Positions 1-5,182 of a stretch of 5,200 nucleotides of DNA are shown piece by piece (position 1 is the first letter of the stretch; every line of letters starts with the position of its first letter). Location of the stretch: NCBI GenBank assembly GCA_028293225.1, contig JAQGPE010000428.1:1-5200 (forward strand). Direction: 5' to 3'. Made by a program: the position numbers and the translations under genes. The notes below the pieces were generated by a model that saw only the letters and a list, made by a program, of their open reading frames with translations, was not told the origin of the DNA and did no database searches. The stretch comes from Akkermansiaceae bacterium (GTDB lineage Bacteria; Verrucomicrobiota; Verrucomicrobiia; Verrucomicrobiales; Akkermansiaceae).

Positions 1-545
1 TAATAGACCTCCCGCACGCCCTCACGATCGCGGAAGCGGGTCTGAGTGGTCTTGTCGCTGCGCGCCGGCATCGGAACCGCATCCGGAGCGAGTTCGGAAC
101 TCTTCATCCGCTGTGACCAGCCGGTCCAGACCACATAGTAACAGCCCTCCGAAGAGGATCTGTTGAAAAACGTCTTCAACTCCTCCGAGAGCATTTCCTC
201 CCGGAACTCCGGCGGCTGAGGTCCCCTCTCGCCGGAAGGTTGCCAATCCGGCGGCTTTTCAGAGTCGGACGGTCCGCCAGGTCCGTGGAAATAATCCCGC
301 CCGGGGCCTCCAGGCCCGCCTCGCCAGCCGTTGCGAGGGCCTCCCGGACCACCACGCCCCGGTTCAGGTCCGCGGATGGCGGCGCCGAGCAGCGCAACCT
401 GCTTTTCCAGCTCCTCGTCGAGCCGGCGGAGGCGCTGGGTTTTCTCCGACTGCCAGGCGGTGAAGCCAAACGCCGTCAGCAGCCCGATCAGGAGAATCCC
501 GAGCCAGATCTGCAGGCGCCAGCGGATGGAGGCGGGGAAGATCAT
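1..545 (-). CDS. Sensor histidine kinase, N-terminal part (cut by window edge)
   Basis: Seen: the ATG at 545-543 lies 3 nt after the stop of the response regulator gene, and the frame stays open for 181 codons to the window edge. The product begins with a short cationic segment (RWR at 8-10), then one hydrophobic helix at about 13-31, a charged helical stretch at 32-57 (QSEKTQRLRRLDEELEKQV), and a Gly/Pro/Arg-rich low-complexity stretch at about 58-92. A more ordinary segment follows at about 113-181. Inference: this is the inner-membrane sensor partner of the regulator, with residues after 31 in the periplasm. The second membrane helix, HAMP, HisKA and ATPase domains would lie beyond position 1. 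No catalytic motif is visible, so the kinase call rests on membrane topology and on the tight coupling to a response regulator gene. Co-transcription with the regulator is very likely. Confidence 0.8.
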   Translation of the reverse strand, partial: MIFPASIRWRLQIWLGILLIGLLTAFGFTAWQSEKTQRLRRLDEELEKQVALLGAAIRGPEPGRGGPGGPRNGWRGGPGGPGRDYFHGPGGPSDSEKPPDWQPSGERGPQPPEFREEMLSEELKTFFNRSSSEGCYYVVWTGWSQRMKSSELAPDAVPMPARSDKTTQTRFRDREGVREVY

Positions 546-548
546 GAC

Positions 549-1199
549 TTACTCGACGAGATAGCCCTCCCCCCGCCGGGTCACGATGAGGTCCGGCCTG
601 AGCTTGCGGCGGATGCCGTGAACGTGGACGTCGAGGAGATTCGAGAGCGTGTCCTCGTTCTCATCGAAGAGGTGCTCATAGAGCTCCGTGCGGCTGATGA
701 CCTGGCCGCGGTGCAGGGCAAGGTATTCGAGGATGGCGTATTCGCGGGCGGTCAGCAGCACCGGCGTGTCCGCGTGCAGGACGCGGCGGGCCCGGGTATC
801 GATGGCCACGTCGCCGATCTGCATGAGTGAGTGCGCGCGGCCGGCGTGACGACGGATGATCGCGCGAATGCGGGCGAAGAGTTCGTCGAGTTCGAAAGGC
901 TTTACCAGATAGTCGTCGGCACCGCCGTCCAGACCCTTGACCCGGTCCTCCGTGGCGTCGCGGGCCGTCAGCATCAGGACCGGCGTGGCTTTCGCCGCGC
1001 GCAGGCGGCGCAGGATCTCCCAGCCGTCCATGCCGGGCAGCATCACATCCAGGATCACCGCGTCGTAGTCGGCTTCCATCGCCTTGTAGCAGCCCTCCTC
1101 GCCGTCGGCCGCGGTGTCCACGGCATAGCCGCTCTCCCGCAGCGCCTGGGCAAGCGTGCGGAGCAGGCGGGGTTCGTCCTCTACGATCAGAAGCTTCAT
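549..1199 (-). CDS. OmpR/PhoB-family DNA-binding response regulator
   Basis: The 216-residue protein has the full length of the family. The receiver domain (1-115) carries the acidic pocket E7/D8, the phosphoacceptor D51 (in 'VILDVMLPGMDGWE'), the switch T78 (in 'MLTAR') and K100 (in 'LVKPF'). The C-terminal winged-helix domain (about 125-216) has 'LTAREYAILEYLALHRGQVISR', the recognition helix around 188-200 ('LLDVHVHGIRRKL') and the wing 'TRRGEGYLVE'. It is most like the PmrA/QseB-type branch of the family; I do not assign a symbol. It forms an operon with the downstream sensor kinase (3-nt gap). No clear Shine-Dalgarno precedes the ATG. Its upstream region holds one good CTTAAT half-site placed 11 bp before a -10-like TACCCT, matching the two dioxygenase promoters and suggesting autoregulation. 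It is the obvious candidate for the factor that binds these repeats (inference). Confidence 0.96.
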   Translation of the reverse strand: MKLLIVEDEPRLLRTLAQALRESGYAVDTAADGEEGCYKAMEADYDAVILDVMLPGMDGWEILRRLRAAKATPVLMLTARDATEDRVKGLDGGADDYLVKPFELDELFARIRAIIRRHAGRAHSLMQIGDVAIDTRARRVLHADTPVLLTAREYAILEYLALHRGQVISRTELYEHLFDENEDTLSNLLDVHVHGIRRKLRPDLIVTRRGEGYLVE

Positions 1200-1226
1200 G
1201 CGGAAGGGAACGAGGAGTTCGAGGGC

Positions 1227-1260
1227 AGGGTAACAGGTTCCAGATTAAGCCAAGATGAAA
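1227..1260 (-). promoter_or_regulatory. Predicted autoregulated promoter of the two-component operon
   Basis: On the minus strand: a degenerate half-site TTTCAT (1260-1255), 5 bp, a perfect CTTAAT (1249-1244), 11 bp, then a -10-like TACCCT (1232-1227). The spacing is identical to the promoters of both dioxygenases. The predicted transcription start is near 1220, giving a leader of about 20 nt before the ATG at 1199. The weaker upstream half-site suggests weaker binding. Inferred from comparison within the window only. Confidence 0.5.
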
Positions 1261-1364
1261 CGAATGCAGTTCATTTGCACGTCGCCCGGAAATCGCCCGC
1301 CCCCGCTCTAACAGAAACACCGGTCCGCGATAGGATCCGGCTGCGGCGAGCGGCATTCCCGGCC

Positions 1365-1398
1365 CTTAACGGCGCCTTAATTCGCTTTGCGCTACGGT
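1365..1398 (+). promoter_or_regulatory. Predicted regulator box and promoter of dioxygenase 1
   Basis: A direct repeat CTTAAC (1365-1370), GGCGC, CTTAAT (1376-1381) with an 11-bp period is followed after 11 bp by a -10-like TACGGT (1393-1398). This is the geometry of class II activation by PhoB/PmrA-type regulators, where the box covers the -35 position and ends about one helical turn before the -10. Known: PmrA/QseB-type regulators bind CTTAA repeats with 5-6 bp between them. The nearly identical arrangement upstream of dioxygenase 2 supports it. The box lies 41 bp before the ATG at 1423. Confidence 0.65.
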
Positions 1399-1422
1399 CC
1401 TCGCATCGGAACGCAAAACTCC

Positions 1423-2280
1423 ATGATCATCCAGTCCACCACCGGTGCCGCCAGCCGCCGCGGATTCCTCGCCCGTCTCGGGCTGGGGGCCGCCTTCTTC
1501 ACCACACCCGGCCTGCTGGCCGAGGAGCTGTCCAAGAGCAATGGCCGCATTGCGACGCCGGCCATGACGGAGGGGCCCTACTACCCCGACAAGCTGCCGC
1601 TGGATACCGACAATGATCTGCTGATCATCAACGATTCCATCACCCCGGCGGTCGGCGAAATTTCCTGGGTGAGCGGCTGCGTAATGGACGCCTCCGGCCA
1701 GCCGGTCGGCAACGCCACGGTCGAGATCTGGCAGTGCGACAGCAAGTCTTCCTACATCCATACCCAGGGCCGCAACAAAGACGGGCTCGACGGAAATTTT
1801 CAGGGATATGGGCGCTACCAAACCGGCGCGACCGGGTTCTACCAATTCCGCACGATCAAGCCTGTATCGTACGACCTGAATGGAATGTTCCGAGCGCCCC
1901 ACATCCACTTTGCCGTGAGCAGAAATGGCCGCCGGATTTTCACGACGCAGATGATGGTCAAGGATCATCCCGACAATGCGAAGGACATGATCCTGAGCGA
2001 CATTGAGGATGCCAAAGCGCGTGAGACAATCCTGATCGATTTCGTCGCTGTACCTGGGTCGCCCTGGGGAGAGCTCAGCGCAAAGTTCGACCTGATCCTC
2101 GGCCGCACGGTCGAGGAGACGGACGACCACAAGCTTCACGGTGGGATCGGTAAAACCGACCGCCGAAAATTTGGAGGTCCGCCTGGCCAGGGCATGGTTC
2201 GCCCTGGCGGAGGAGCAGGCGGGCCTCCATCCCCTCCCCCCGGCGGCAAGCGCCCCGACGGGCCGCCACCGGAGGATTGA
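1423..2280 (+). CDS. Tat-exported intradiol ring-cleavage dioxygenase (protocatechuate 3,4-dioxygenase beta-like)
   Basis: The product is 285 residues. A Tat signal is at the N-terminus: twin arginine in SRRGFL (11-16), a hydrophobic stretch to about 30, then 'LLAEEL'. The family motif TEGPYYPD is at 49-56. The four residues that bind non-haem Fe(III) in intradiol dioxygenases are all visible by alignment of motifs: Y111 ('SSYIH'), Y150 ('RTIKPVSY'), H160 and H162 ('RAPHIHF'), with the conserved Arg at 157. Known chemistry: O2-dependent cleavage of a catecholic ring between the two hydroxyls. Inferred site: folded in the cytoplasm, then exported to periplasm or surface; the real substrate cannot be read from sequence. 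Residues 250-285 form a Gly/Pro-rich tail. The ATG at 1423 is chosen over a TTG at 1387 because the promoter box ends at 1381; the Shine-Dalgarno is weak (GGAA at 1408). It is divergent from the regulator gene and ends in its own terminator. Confidence 0.92.
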   Translation: MIIQSTTGAASRRGFLARLGLGAAFFTTPGLLAEELSKSNGRIATPAMTEGPYYPDKLPLDTDNDLLIINDSITPAVGEISWVSGCVMDASGQPVGNATVEIWQCDSKSSYIHTQGRNKDGLDGNFQGYGRYQTGATGFYQFRTIKPVSYDLNGMFRAPHIHFAVSRNGRRIFTTQMMVKDHPDNAKDMILSDIEDAKARETILIDFVAVPGSPWGELSAKFDLILGRTVEETDDHKLHGGIGKTDRRKFGGPPGQGMVRPGGGAGGPPSPPPGGKRPDGPPPED

Positions 2281-2300
2281 ACCTGCGACTTTCGAGAGAG

Positions 2301-2332
2301 CCCCGGCCAACAGGTTCGTTGCCGGGGTTTTT
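2301..2332 (+). terminator. Rho-independent terminator of dioxygenase 1
   Basis: The left arm CCCCGGCCAAC (2301-2311, one bulged C) pairs with GTTGCCGGGG (2318-2327) around a 6-nt loop, followed by five T (2328-2332). It starts 21 bp after the stop codon. Read on the minus strand the hairpin is followed by CTCTCTCG, not a U-tract, so it looks one-directional and does not clearly serve the convergent dioxygenase 2. Confidence 0.87.
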
Positions 2333-2350
2333 CGGTTCAGCCCGGTGGGT

Positions 2351-3436
2351 TCAAGGAGTGCCGATATTTTCTCCCGGCACGCGGAACGAAACCTTGTAGA
2401 AGCCTTTGCTGGCAGCGGCGTCCACATATAGGGACAGACTGCCTTCCTGCGTCGCGACGAACTTGTTGCGGTCGATACTCCCGGTTTGGGTCAGGGAAAA
2501 AGGCAGCGCCTGCCACTCCAGATCGGCCAGGGTTGGATTCCCGTAGATCTCGTAGCAGTAGTTGGCATAGGCGGGGATCACGAGCTTGAAGCGCACGGTT
2601 CCATCCGGTCCCGCGACGGCCTCGCCGGTCACGACGAAACCACCGGGCGCGGGATAGGTCGGCTCGACGGGGGTGAAGCCGCTGACGAAATCCCAGTTGG
2701 CCGCCACTTCTCCGGTGGTGGTGCCGTCGACGGCGGCGAAATTGAGAAACACGGCGGCCTTTTGAGCCGCGCTCAGAGCGGCGAAAACGCTGTCGTTGGA
2801 GTTCTGTGTGGCCCAGGTCGTCCCGTCATTGGCGTAAGCGGTTTCATTCCACGCCGTCTGGGTGCAGGAACGCGTGGTGCGGCCAGGCAGCGTGACCCCC
2901 CAGTGAAAATGCCGGGTCCGTCCGTTGTACAGGCCGGCCTTGATGGTGCGGAAGCGGAAGGCGCCGCTGGACCCGGTGATGAACTGTCCGAAGCCGGCGA
3001 AGTTCGGGTCGCAGGCAGGATTGCGGCCGGTGCCGGTGGAGTAGGCATAGTCGCCCTCGTGGTCCGCATGCCAGCACTCCACCAGTGCGTTCTTCACCGG
3101 ATTGCCGCTGGCGTCGAGCACCCTGCCGGAGACGTAGGTGACGACGCCGGTGGCAGCGGTCAGGCTGTCGCCCAGTTGGACAAGGTCGTTGTCCTTATCC
3201 AGAGGGATGTCGTCTGCCAGAGGGTAGTAAGGGCCCTGGGTGACAATGGGAGATTGCGTCAATGCCTCCGCCAGAAAGCCGGGCAGCGTGAAGCCTGCCG
3301 AGGCGGCGGCCATGCTGCTGAAAAAGCGGCGGCGGTTGATGGGAATATAGACCGGAAGGGGTTTGTGCGGGTTCATCTCCAGTGGGGGTTTGTATTGAGG
3401 AACCAAAGAGCTGCCCCGGACGCATCCGTCGCGCAT
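2351..3436 (-). CDS. Tat-exported intradiol dioxygenase with extra C-terminal beta domain
   Basis: The product is 361 residues and a distant paralogue of the convergent neighbour. Tat motif NRRRFF (34-39), hydrophobic stretch to about 53, then 'TQGPYYPL' (66-73). Predicted Fe(III) ligands: Y130, Y170, H176, H178 ('RTIKAGLY' then 'RHFHWGV'), with R173 in the usual place three before the first His. The Tyr-to-His gap is 6 residues against 10 in the neighbour, so a loop over the active site is shortened. Residues about 262-361 are an additional beta-rich domain ending 'GFYKVSFRVPGE', like C-terminal domains common in verrucomicrobial secreted proteins; its role is unknown. Known precedent: a secreted Streptomyces intradiol dioxygenase carries a carbohydrate-binding domain. 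Start: AGAGGT sits 4 nt before the ATG at 3436; an in-frame ATG at 3376 would shorten the long region before the twin arginine. No clear terminator of its own is seen. Confidence 0.9.
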   Translation of the reverse strand: MRDGCVRGSSLVPQYKPPLEMNPHKPLPVYIPINRRRFFSSMAAASAGFTLPGFLAEALTQSPIVTQGPYYPLADDIPLDKDNDLVQLGDSLTAATGVVTYVSGRVLDASGNPVKNALVECWHADHEGDYAYSTGTGRNPACDPNFAGFGQFITGSSGAFRFRTIKAGLYNGRTRHFHWGVTLPGRTTRSCTQTAWNETAYANDGTTWATQNSNDSVFAALSAAQKAAVFLNFAAVDGTTTGEVAANWDFVSGFTPVEPTYPAPGGFVVTGEAVAGPDGTVRFKLVIPAYANYCYEIYGNPTLADLEWQALPFSLTQTGSIDRNKFVATQEGSLSLYVDAAASKGFYKVSFRVPGENIGTP

Positions 3437-3480
3437 GTTGACCTCTGCGCTCCATCACCGGGAGTGGTTCCAATGTCCGG

Positions 3481-3514
3481 ACCCTAGCAGCCTGCCGATT
3501 AAGCCCCCGTTAAG
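3481..3514 (-). promoter_or_regulatory. Predicted regulator box and promoter of dioxygenase 2
   Basis: On the minus strand: CTTAAC (3514-3509), GGGGG, CTTAAT (3503-3498), 11 bp, then a -10-like TAGGGT (3486-3481). Both half-sites and all spacings equal those before dioxygenase 1, and the likeness continues downstream (GCTAnGGTCC, then CATnGGAAC in register). The start codon at 3436 is 61 bp from the box. The IS66-like element begins 13 bp beyond the distal half-site, so the operator survived the insertion. Confidence 0.65.
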
Positions 3515-3519
3515 CGTTG

Positions 3520-3527
3520 GCAGCAAA
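3520..3527. repeat. Left copy of 8-bp target site duplication
   Basis: GCAGCAAA directly abuts the left terminal repeat of the IS66-like element. The right copy, GCAGGAAA at 5175-5182, differs by one base. IS66-family insertions are known to make 8-bp duplications, so length and position both fit. Confidence 0.75.
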
Positions 3528-3550
3528 GTAAGCGTAGTCTGGAGCGCCAT
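3528..3550 (+). repeat. Left terminal inverted repeat of the IS66-like element
   Basis: Begins GTAAGCGTAGTCTGGAGCGC and is read inward on the plus strand. It matches the right end at 19 of 23 positions. The stretch just inside it (3541-3566) is repeated at 4699-4724. Confidence 0.8.
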
Positions 3551-3566
3551 CGGATTCTCTTTGCCG
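3541..3566 (+). repeat. Direct repeat, copy 1, inside the left end
   Basis: Begins GGAGCGCCATCG and ends TTGCCG. It matches 22 of 26 positions with copy 2 at 4699-4724, in the same orientation, so the two copies bracket the passenger gene. Confidence 0.7.
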
Positions 3567-3671
3567 GTTCGGTTCGATCGAAAGCGTGGCCCTGAATCCT
3601 CAACAAGCGGCGCAACGCGGATCATCATCCGTACCGCGCCGTTTTGTTTGTGCGATGAAGGGACAGGGACA

Positions 3672-3698
3672 GGCATTCGGATGCCAATGGAACATTGG
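3672..3698. repeat. Two abutting perfect hairpins
   Basis: GGCAT-tcgg-ATGCC (3672-3685) overlaps by two bases CCAATG-gaa-CATTGG (3684-3698). They lie in the gene-free stretch 3551-3784 inside the element, just after a short GGGACA tandem (GGGACAGGGACAGG). There is no T-tract, so this is not a clear terminator. It could be a folded DNA site or leader RNA structure; the function is not known. Confidence 0.5.
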
Positions 3699-3718
3699 AC
3701 GGGCGGGCAAATGCAGAT

Positions 3719-3746
3719 TTTACATTGACTTGATCGACGATAGAAA
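3719..3746 (+). promoter_or_regulatory. Possible promoter of the passenger gene
   Basis: TTTACA (3719-3724), 16 bp, TAGAAA (3741-3746), ending 38 bp before the ATG at 3785. The -35 matches consensus at 5 of 6 positions and the -10 at 4 of 6. An overlapping TTGACT (3725-3730) has no good -10 at 17 bp. The call is weak. Confidence 0.3.
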
Positions 3747-3784
3747 CAGGCCGGGATAGCTTCGAAGAAATTCGGGAGTCGGCC

Positions 3785-4696
3785 ATGAAAGATATATGGA
3801 ATATGAAGAAAACCGCCCTGCAGGCGGCGGCAGTGGGAGTTCTCGGGCTGGGTCTGGCCCATGCCCAGGCGCTGGCACCAGTCACGCTTCCAGCAGAGAC
3901 TCGGGCCATTCCGCAGGGGCTGGGCGATGGCCAGGGTAGCGTGACGGCGGATCTCGGAACCCTCGACCAAAAGGCTTCGCCAATCCGTGGGGCGATCCGT
4001 GTCCAGCCCTACGATTGTACGGGTGCCTTTGCCGGGCTGCAGGAGGTCAAATTCCAGAGCAAAGACGGCTTGAGGTTGGCAACGAACGAGCATGTCGTTC
4101 CGCGGAAGGGGAAACTGAACCAGCAGGAAACAGAGGCGGAGGCTGACGCTTTCATCGCCAAGAAAGTTCTTCCCAAGGGATTGACCCTAGTGAGGCAGCC
4201 CACGGGATTGCGCACCAAGGAAAAATTCGATTCGCAGGGACGGCAGATCAGCAACGAGGTCGTCGGGTACCTTGTAAGCTATTCTGAATTCTATGAAGGA
4301 ATTAAGCTTGGCGAAAGCATCGTGAACATCTCGTTTTCGGATCAGGATATGATGTTCGTTAGCGCCAGGCTGTATGATCTGATCGAGCCGGCTACCGAGA
4401 AGAAGGCCGGTCTCAAATCGATGGCTGCGCTCACCGGCCATCTGGCCGATATAAAGGGCCGACTCGGAATCGGAGCGTCGGAAAAATATGAGGTCGGCAC
4501 TGCGGAGCTCTGCTATGTGCCCGACAATGAAACCGGCATCGCTGCCGGCCCGGTGCAAACGTGGGCGCCAGCCTGGCATTATATCGTGAAAGTTGATCCC
4601 GGGACTCCCGGGATCCCCGTGGCCGGGACTATCGGAAGACATGTGTGGGTGAACGCCGAGAATGGAAATTTGATCCGGGTTCAGAAGCAACGTTGA
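3785..4696 (+). CDS. Secreted protein of unknown function with PepSY-like C-terminus (passenger gene)
   Basis: Not recognised as a named family. The product is 303 residues with a Sec signal peptide: Lys at 8-9, hydrophobic core about 11-25 (ALQAAAVGVLGLGLA), likely cleavage after A27 (AHA). A charged linker follows (about 105-125). The C-terminal part has 'APAWHYIVKV' (261-270) and 'RHVWVNAENGNLIRVQK' (285-301), resembling the end of PepSY/FTP-type modules ('V(D/N)A..G.l'), which often inhibit or chaperone secreted peptidases; that link is tentative. Two Cys (78, 243) could form a disulfide. The start is supported by GGGAG at 3774-3778, 6 nt before the ATG; the ATG at 3803 lacks such a site. 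Base composition looks more AT-rich than the flanking chromosomal genes. It lies between the ends of an IS66-like element, and its last codons (CAA CGT TGA) overlap an internal end-like repeat, so its original 3' end may have been altered. Confidence 0.8.
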   Translation: MKDIWNMKKTALQAAAVGVLGLGLAHAQALAPVTLPAETRAIPQGLGDGQGSVTADLGTLDQKASPIRGAIRVQPYDCTGAFAGLQEVKFQSKDGLRLATNEHVVPRKGKLNQQETEAEADAFIAKKVLPKGLTLVRQPTGLRTKEKFDSQGRQISNEVVGYLVSYSEFYEGIKLGESIVNISFSDQDMMFVSARLYDLIEPATEKKAGLKSMAALTGHLADIKGRLGIGASEKYEVGTAELCYVPDNETGIAAGPVQTWAPAWHYIVKVDPGTPGIPVAGTIGRHVWVNAENGNLIRVQKQR

Positions 4697-4724
4697 TCGG
4701 AGCGCCATCGCATTCCTCTTGCCG
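4687..4724 (+). repeat. Internal third IS66-end-like sequence (direct repeat copy 2)
   Basis: Positions 4687-4708 align with the left terminal repeat at about 17 of 23 positions with one gap (GCAACGTTGATC then GGAGCGCCAT). The likeness continues to 4724, giving 22 of 26 identical with 3541-3566. The orientation is that of the left end. The stop codon of the passenger gene (4694-4696) lies inside it. Together with the right end it bounds a 488-bp unit (4687-5174) that looks like a small IS66 deletion derivative on its own. Confidence 0.6.
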
Positions 4725-5101
4725 CGCTTGGTCTTCAGCCCGCCTTCCGCAGCGGCTTCCTCCGACAGGCGCGCTGCCAGTTCGCCGGGGTCAAGGTGCC
4801 TGCCTTGCTGGCAAGTTCGCGGATTAACCGGGCGGCGAAAGCGATCTGAGATGAATGCCGGATGGGAAGGCACAACCCGCCCAACGTGGGGCGCAATCAC
4901 CTGATATTGGCCACAAAAGCGCTTCCGAGCCTGAAGCCAGGTCGCGAAGTCTGATACTTTTACCCCATGCTGTGCCGCGAACTGTGGCCCGCTCAAGCCC
5001 GACGACTCGTAGGCGTCCAGCAGGCCTTCCCGCTGGGCGTGCGAAAACCGAATCCTGCCGATGCGATCCAGTCGAACCAGCGTCTCATTCGTTGTCGTCA
5101 T
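4697..5101 (-). pseudogene. Truncated IS66-type tnpA accessory gene remnant
   Basis: The ATG at 5101 starts a frame whose first about 65 residues look like the IS66 accessory protein TnpA: 'IRFSHAQREGLLDAYESSGL', then a helix-turn-helix 'GPQFAAQHGVKVSDFATWLQ' and a basic 'ARKRF'. After about residue 65 (near 4905) the likeness is lost, and no TnpB or TnpC sequence follows. The same frame stays open past the internal repeat and antisense through the passenger gene to 4187, which looks accidental; I end the remnant at the internal boundary near 4697. The start lies 73 bp inside the right terminal repeat, as expected for tnpA in an IS66 element. A deletion that removed the rest of tnpA, tnpB and tnpC would explain it. 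The exact end of the real tnpA sequence is uncertain. Confidence 0.65.
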
Positions 5102-5151
5102 ATCCGGTATGGCGATGACGACAATGAAACCCGCGTAGCAACGCTAGCCGA

Positions 5152-5174
5152 ATGGCGCCCCGGACCACGTTTAC
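5152..5174 (-). repeat. Right terminal inverted repeat of the IS66-like element
   Basis: Read inward on the minus strand it starts GTAAACGTGGTCCGGGGCGC and pairs with 3528-3550 (19/23). It is adjacent to the tnpA-like remnant, so in IS66 convention this would be the left (promoter-proximal) end. Confidence 0.8.
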
Positions 5175-5182
5175 GCAGGAAA
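5175..5182. repeat. Right copy of 8-bp target site duplication
   Basis: GCAGGAAA abuts the right terminal repeat and equals the left copy GCAGCAAA (3520-3527) except for one base. The remaining 18 bp of the window show nothing else; before insertion they would have followed directly upstream of the dioxygenase 2 promoter. Confidence 0.7.

Larger units (their letters stand above)
3528..5174. mobile_element. Non-autonomous IS66-like element carrying a passenger gene
   Basis: Seen: terminal inverted repeats of 23 bp, plus strand 3528-3550 and minus strand 5174-5152, consensus GTAARCGTRGTCYGGRGCGC followed by CAT, 19/23 identical with all four differences being transitions. The ends begin with GTAA, as is typical of IS66, and are flanked by an 8-bp duplication with one mismatch. 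Content: about 230 bp without a gene, a secreted protein gene (3785-4696), an internal end-like sequence (4687-4724), and a truncated tnpA-like reading frame starting 73 bp inside the right end. No tnpB or tnpC is present, so movement would need a transposase supplied in trans. At 1647 bp it is shorter than a typical full IS66 (about 2.5 kb). The single mismatch in the duplication and the four in the ends suggest an insertion that is not recent. Confidence 0.8.

Noticed and set aside
1387..1422. Upstream TTG start adding 12 residues to dioxygenase 1
   Set aside because: It lies between the predicted operator (ends 1381) and the -10 (1393-1398), so it would precede the transcription start.
240..1616. 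Long plus-strand open frames across the two-component genes
   Set aside because: They are antisense shadows in high-GC DNA; the minus strand carries clear receiver, winged-helix and membrane features.
2301..2327. A bidirectional terminator between the convergent dioxygenases
   Set aside because: The minus-strand reading lacks a U-tract after the stem, so only the plus-strand role is supported.
2486..3487. A 333-codon plus-strand frame opposite dioxygenase 2
   Set aside because: It is low-complexity Gly/Ala/Asp/Val sequence with no recognisable motif; the opposite strand has the iron ligands and a Tat signal.
3655..3674. The GGGACAGGGACAGG stretch as a mark of a TnpA-REP (Y1) transposase gene
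   Set aside because: No Y1 transposase reading frame is present nearby; only the short tandem was seen.
3455..4093. A 212-codon minus-strand frame spanning the left element end
   Set aside because: It crosses the element boundary at 3528, is antisense to the start of the passenger gene, and shows no family motif.
4187..5101. A 304-codon open frame on the minus strand starting with the tnpA-like N-terminus
   Set aside because: Only the first about 65 codons resemble TnpA. The part below 4697 is antisense to the passenger gene, which has a signal peptide and a good ribosome site, so the long extension looks accidental.
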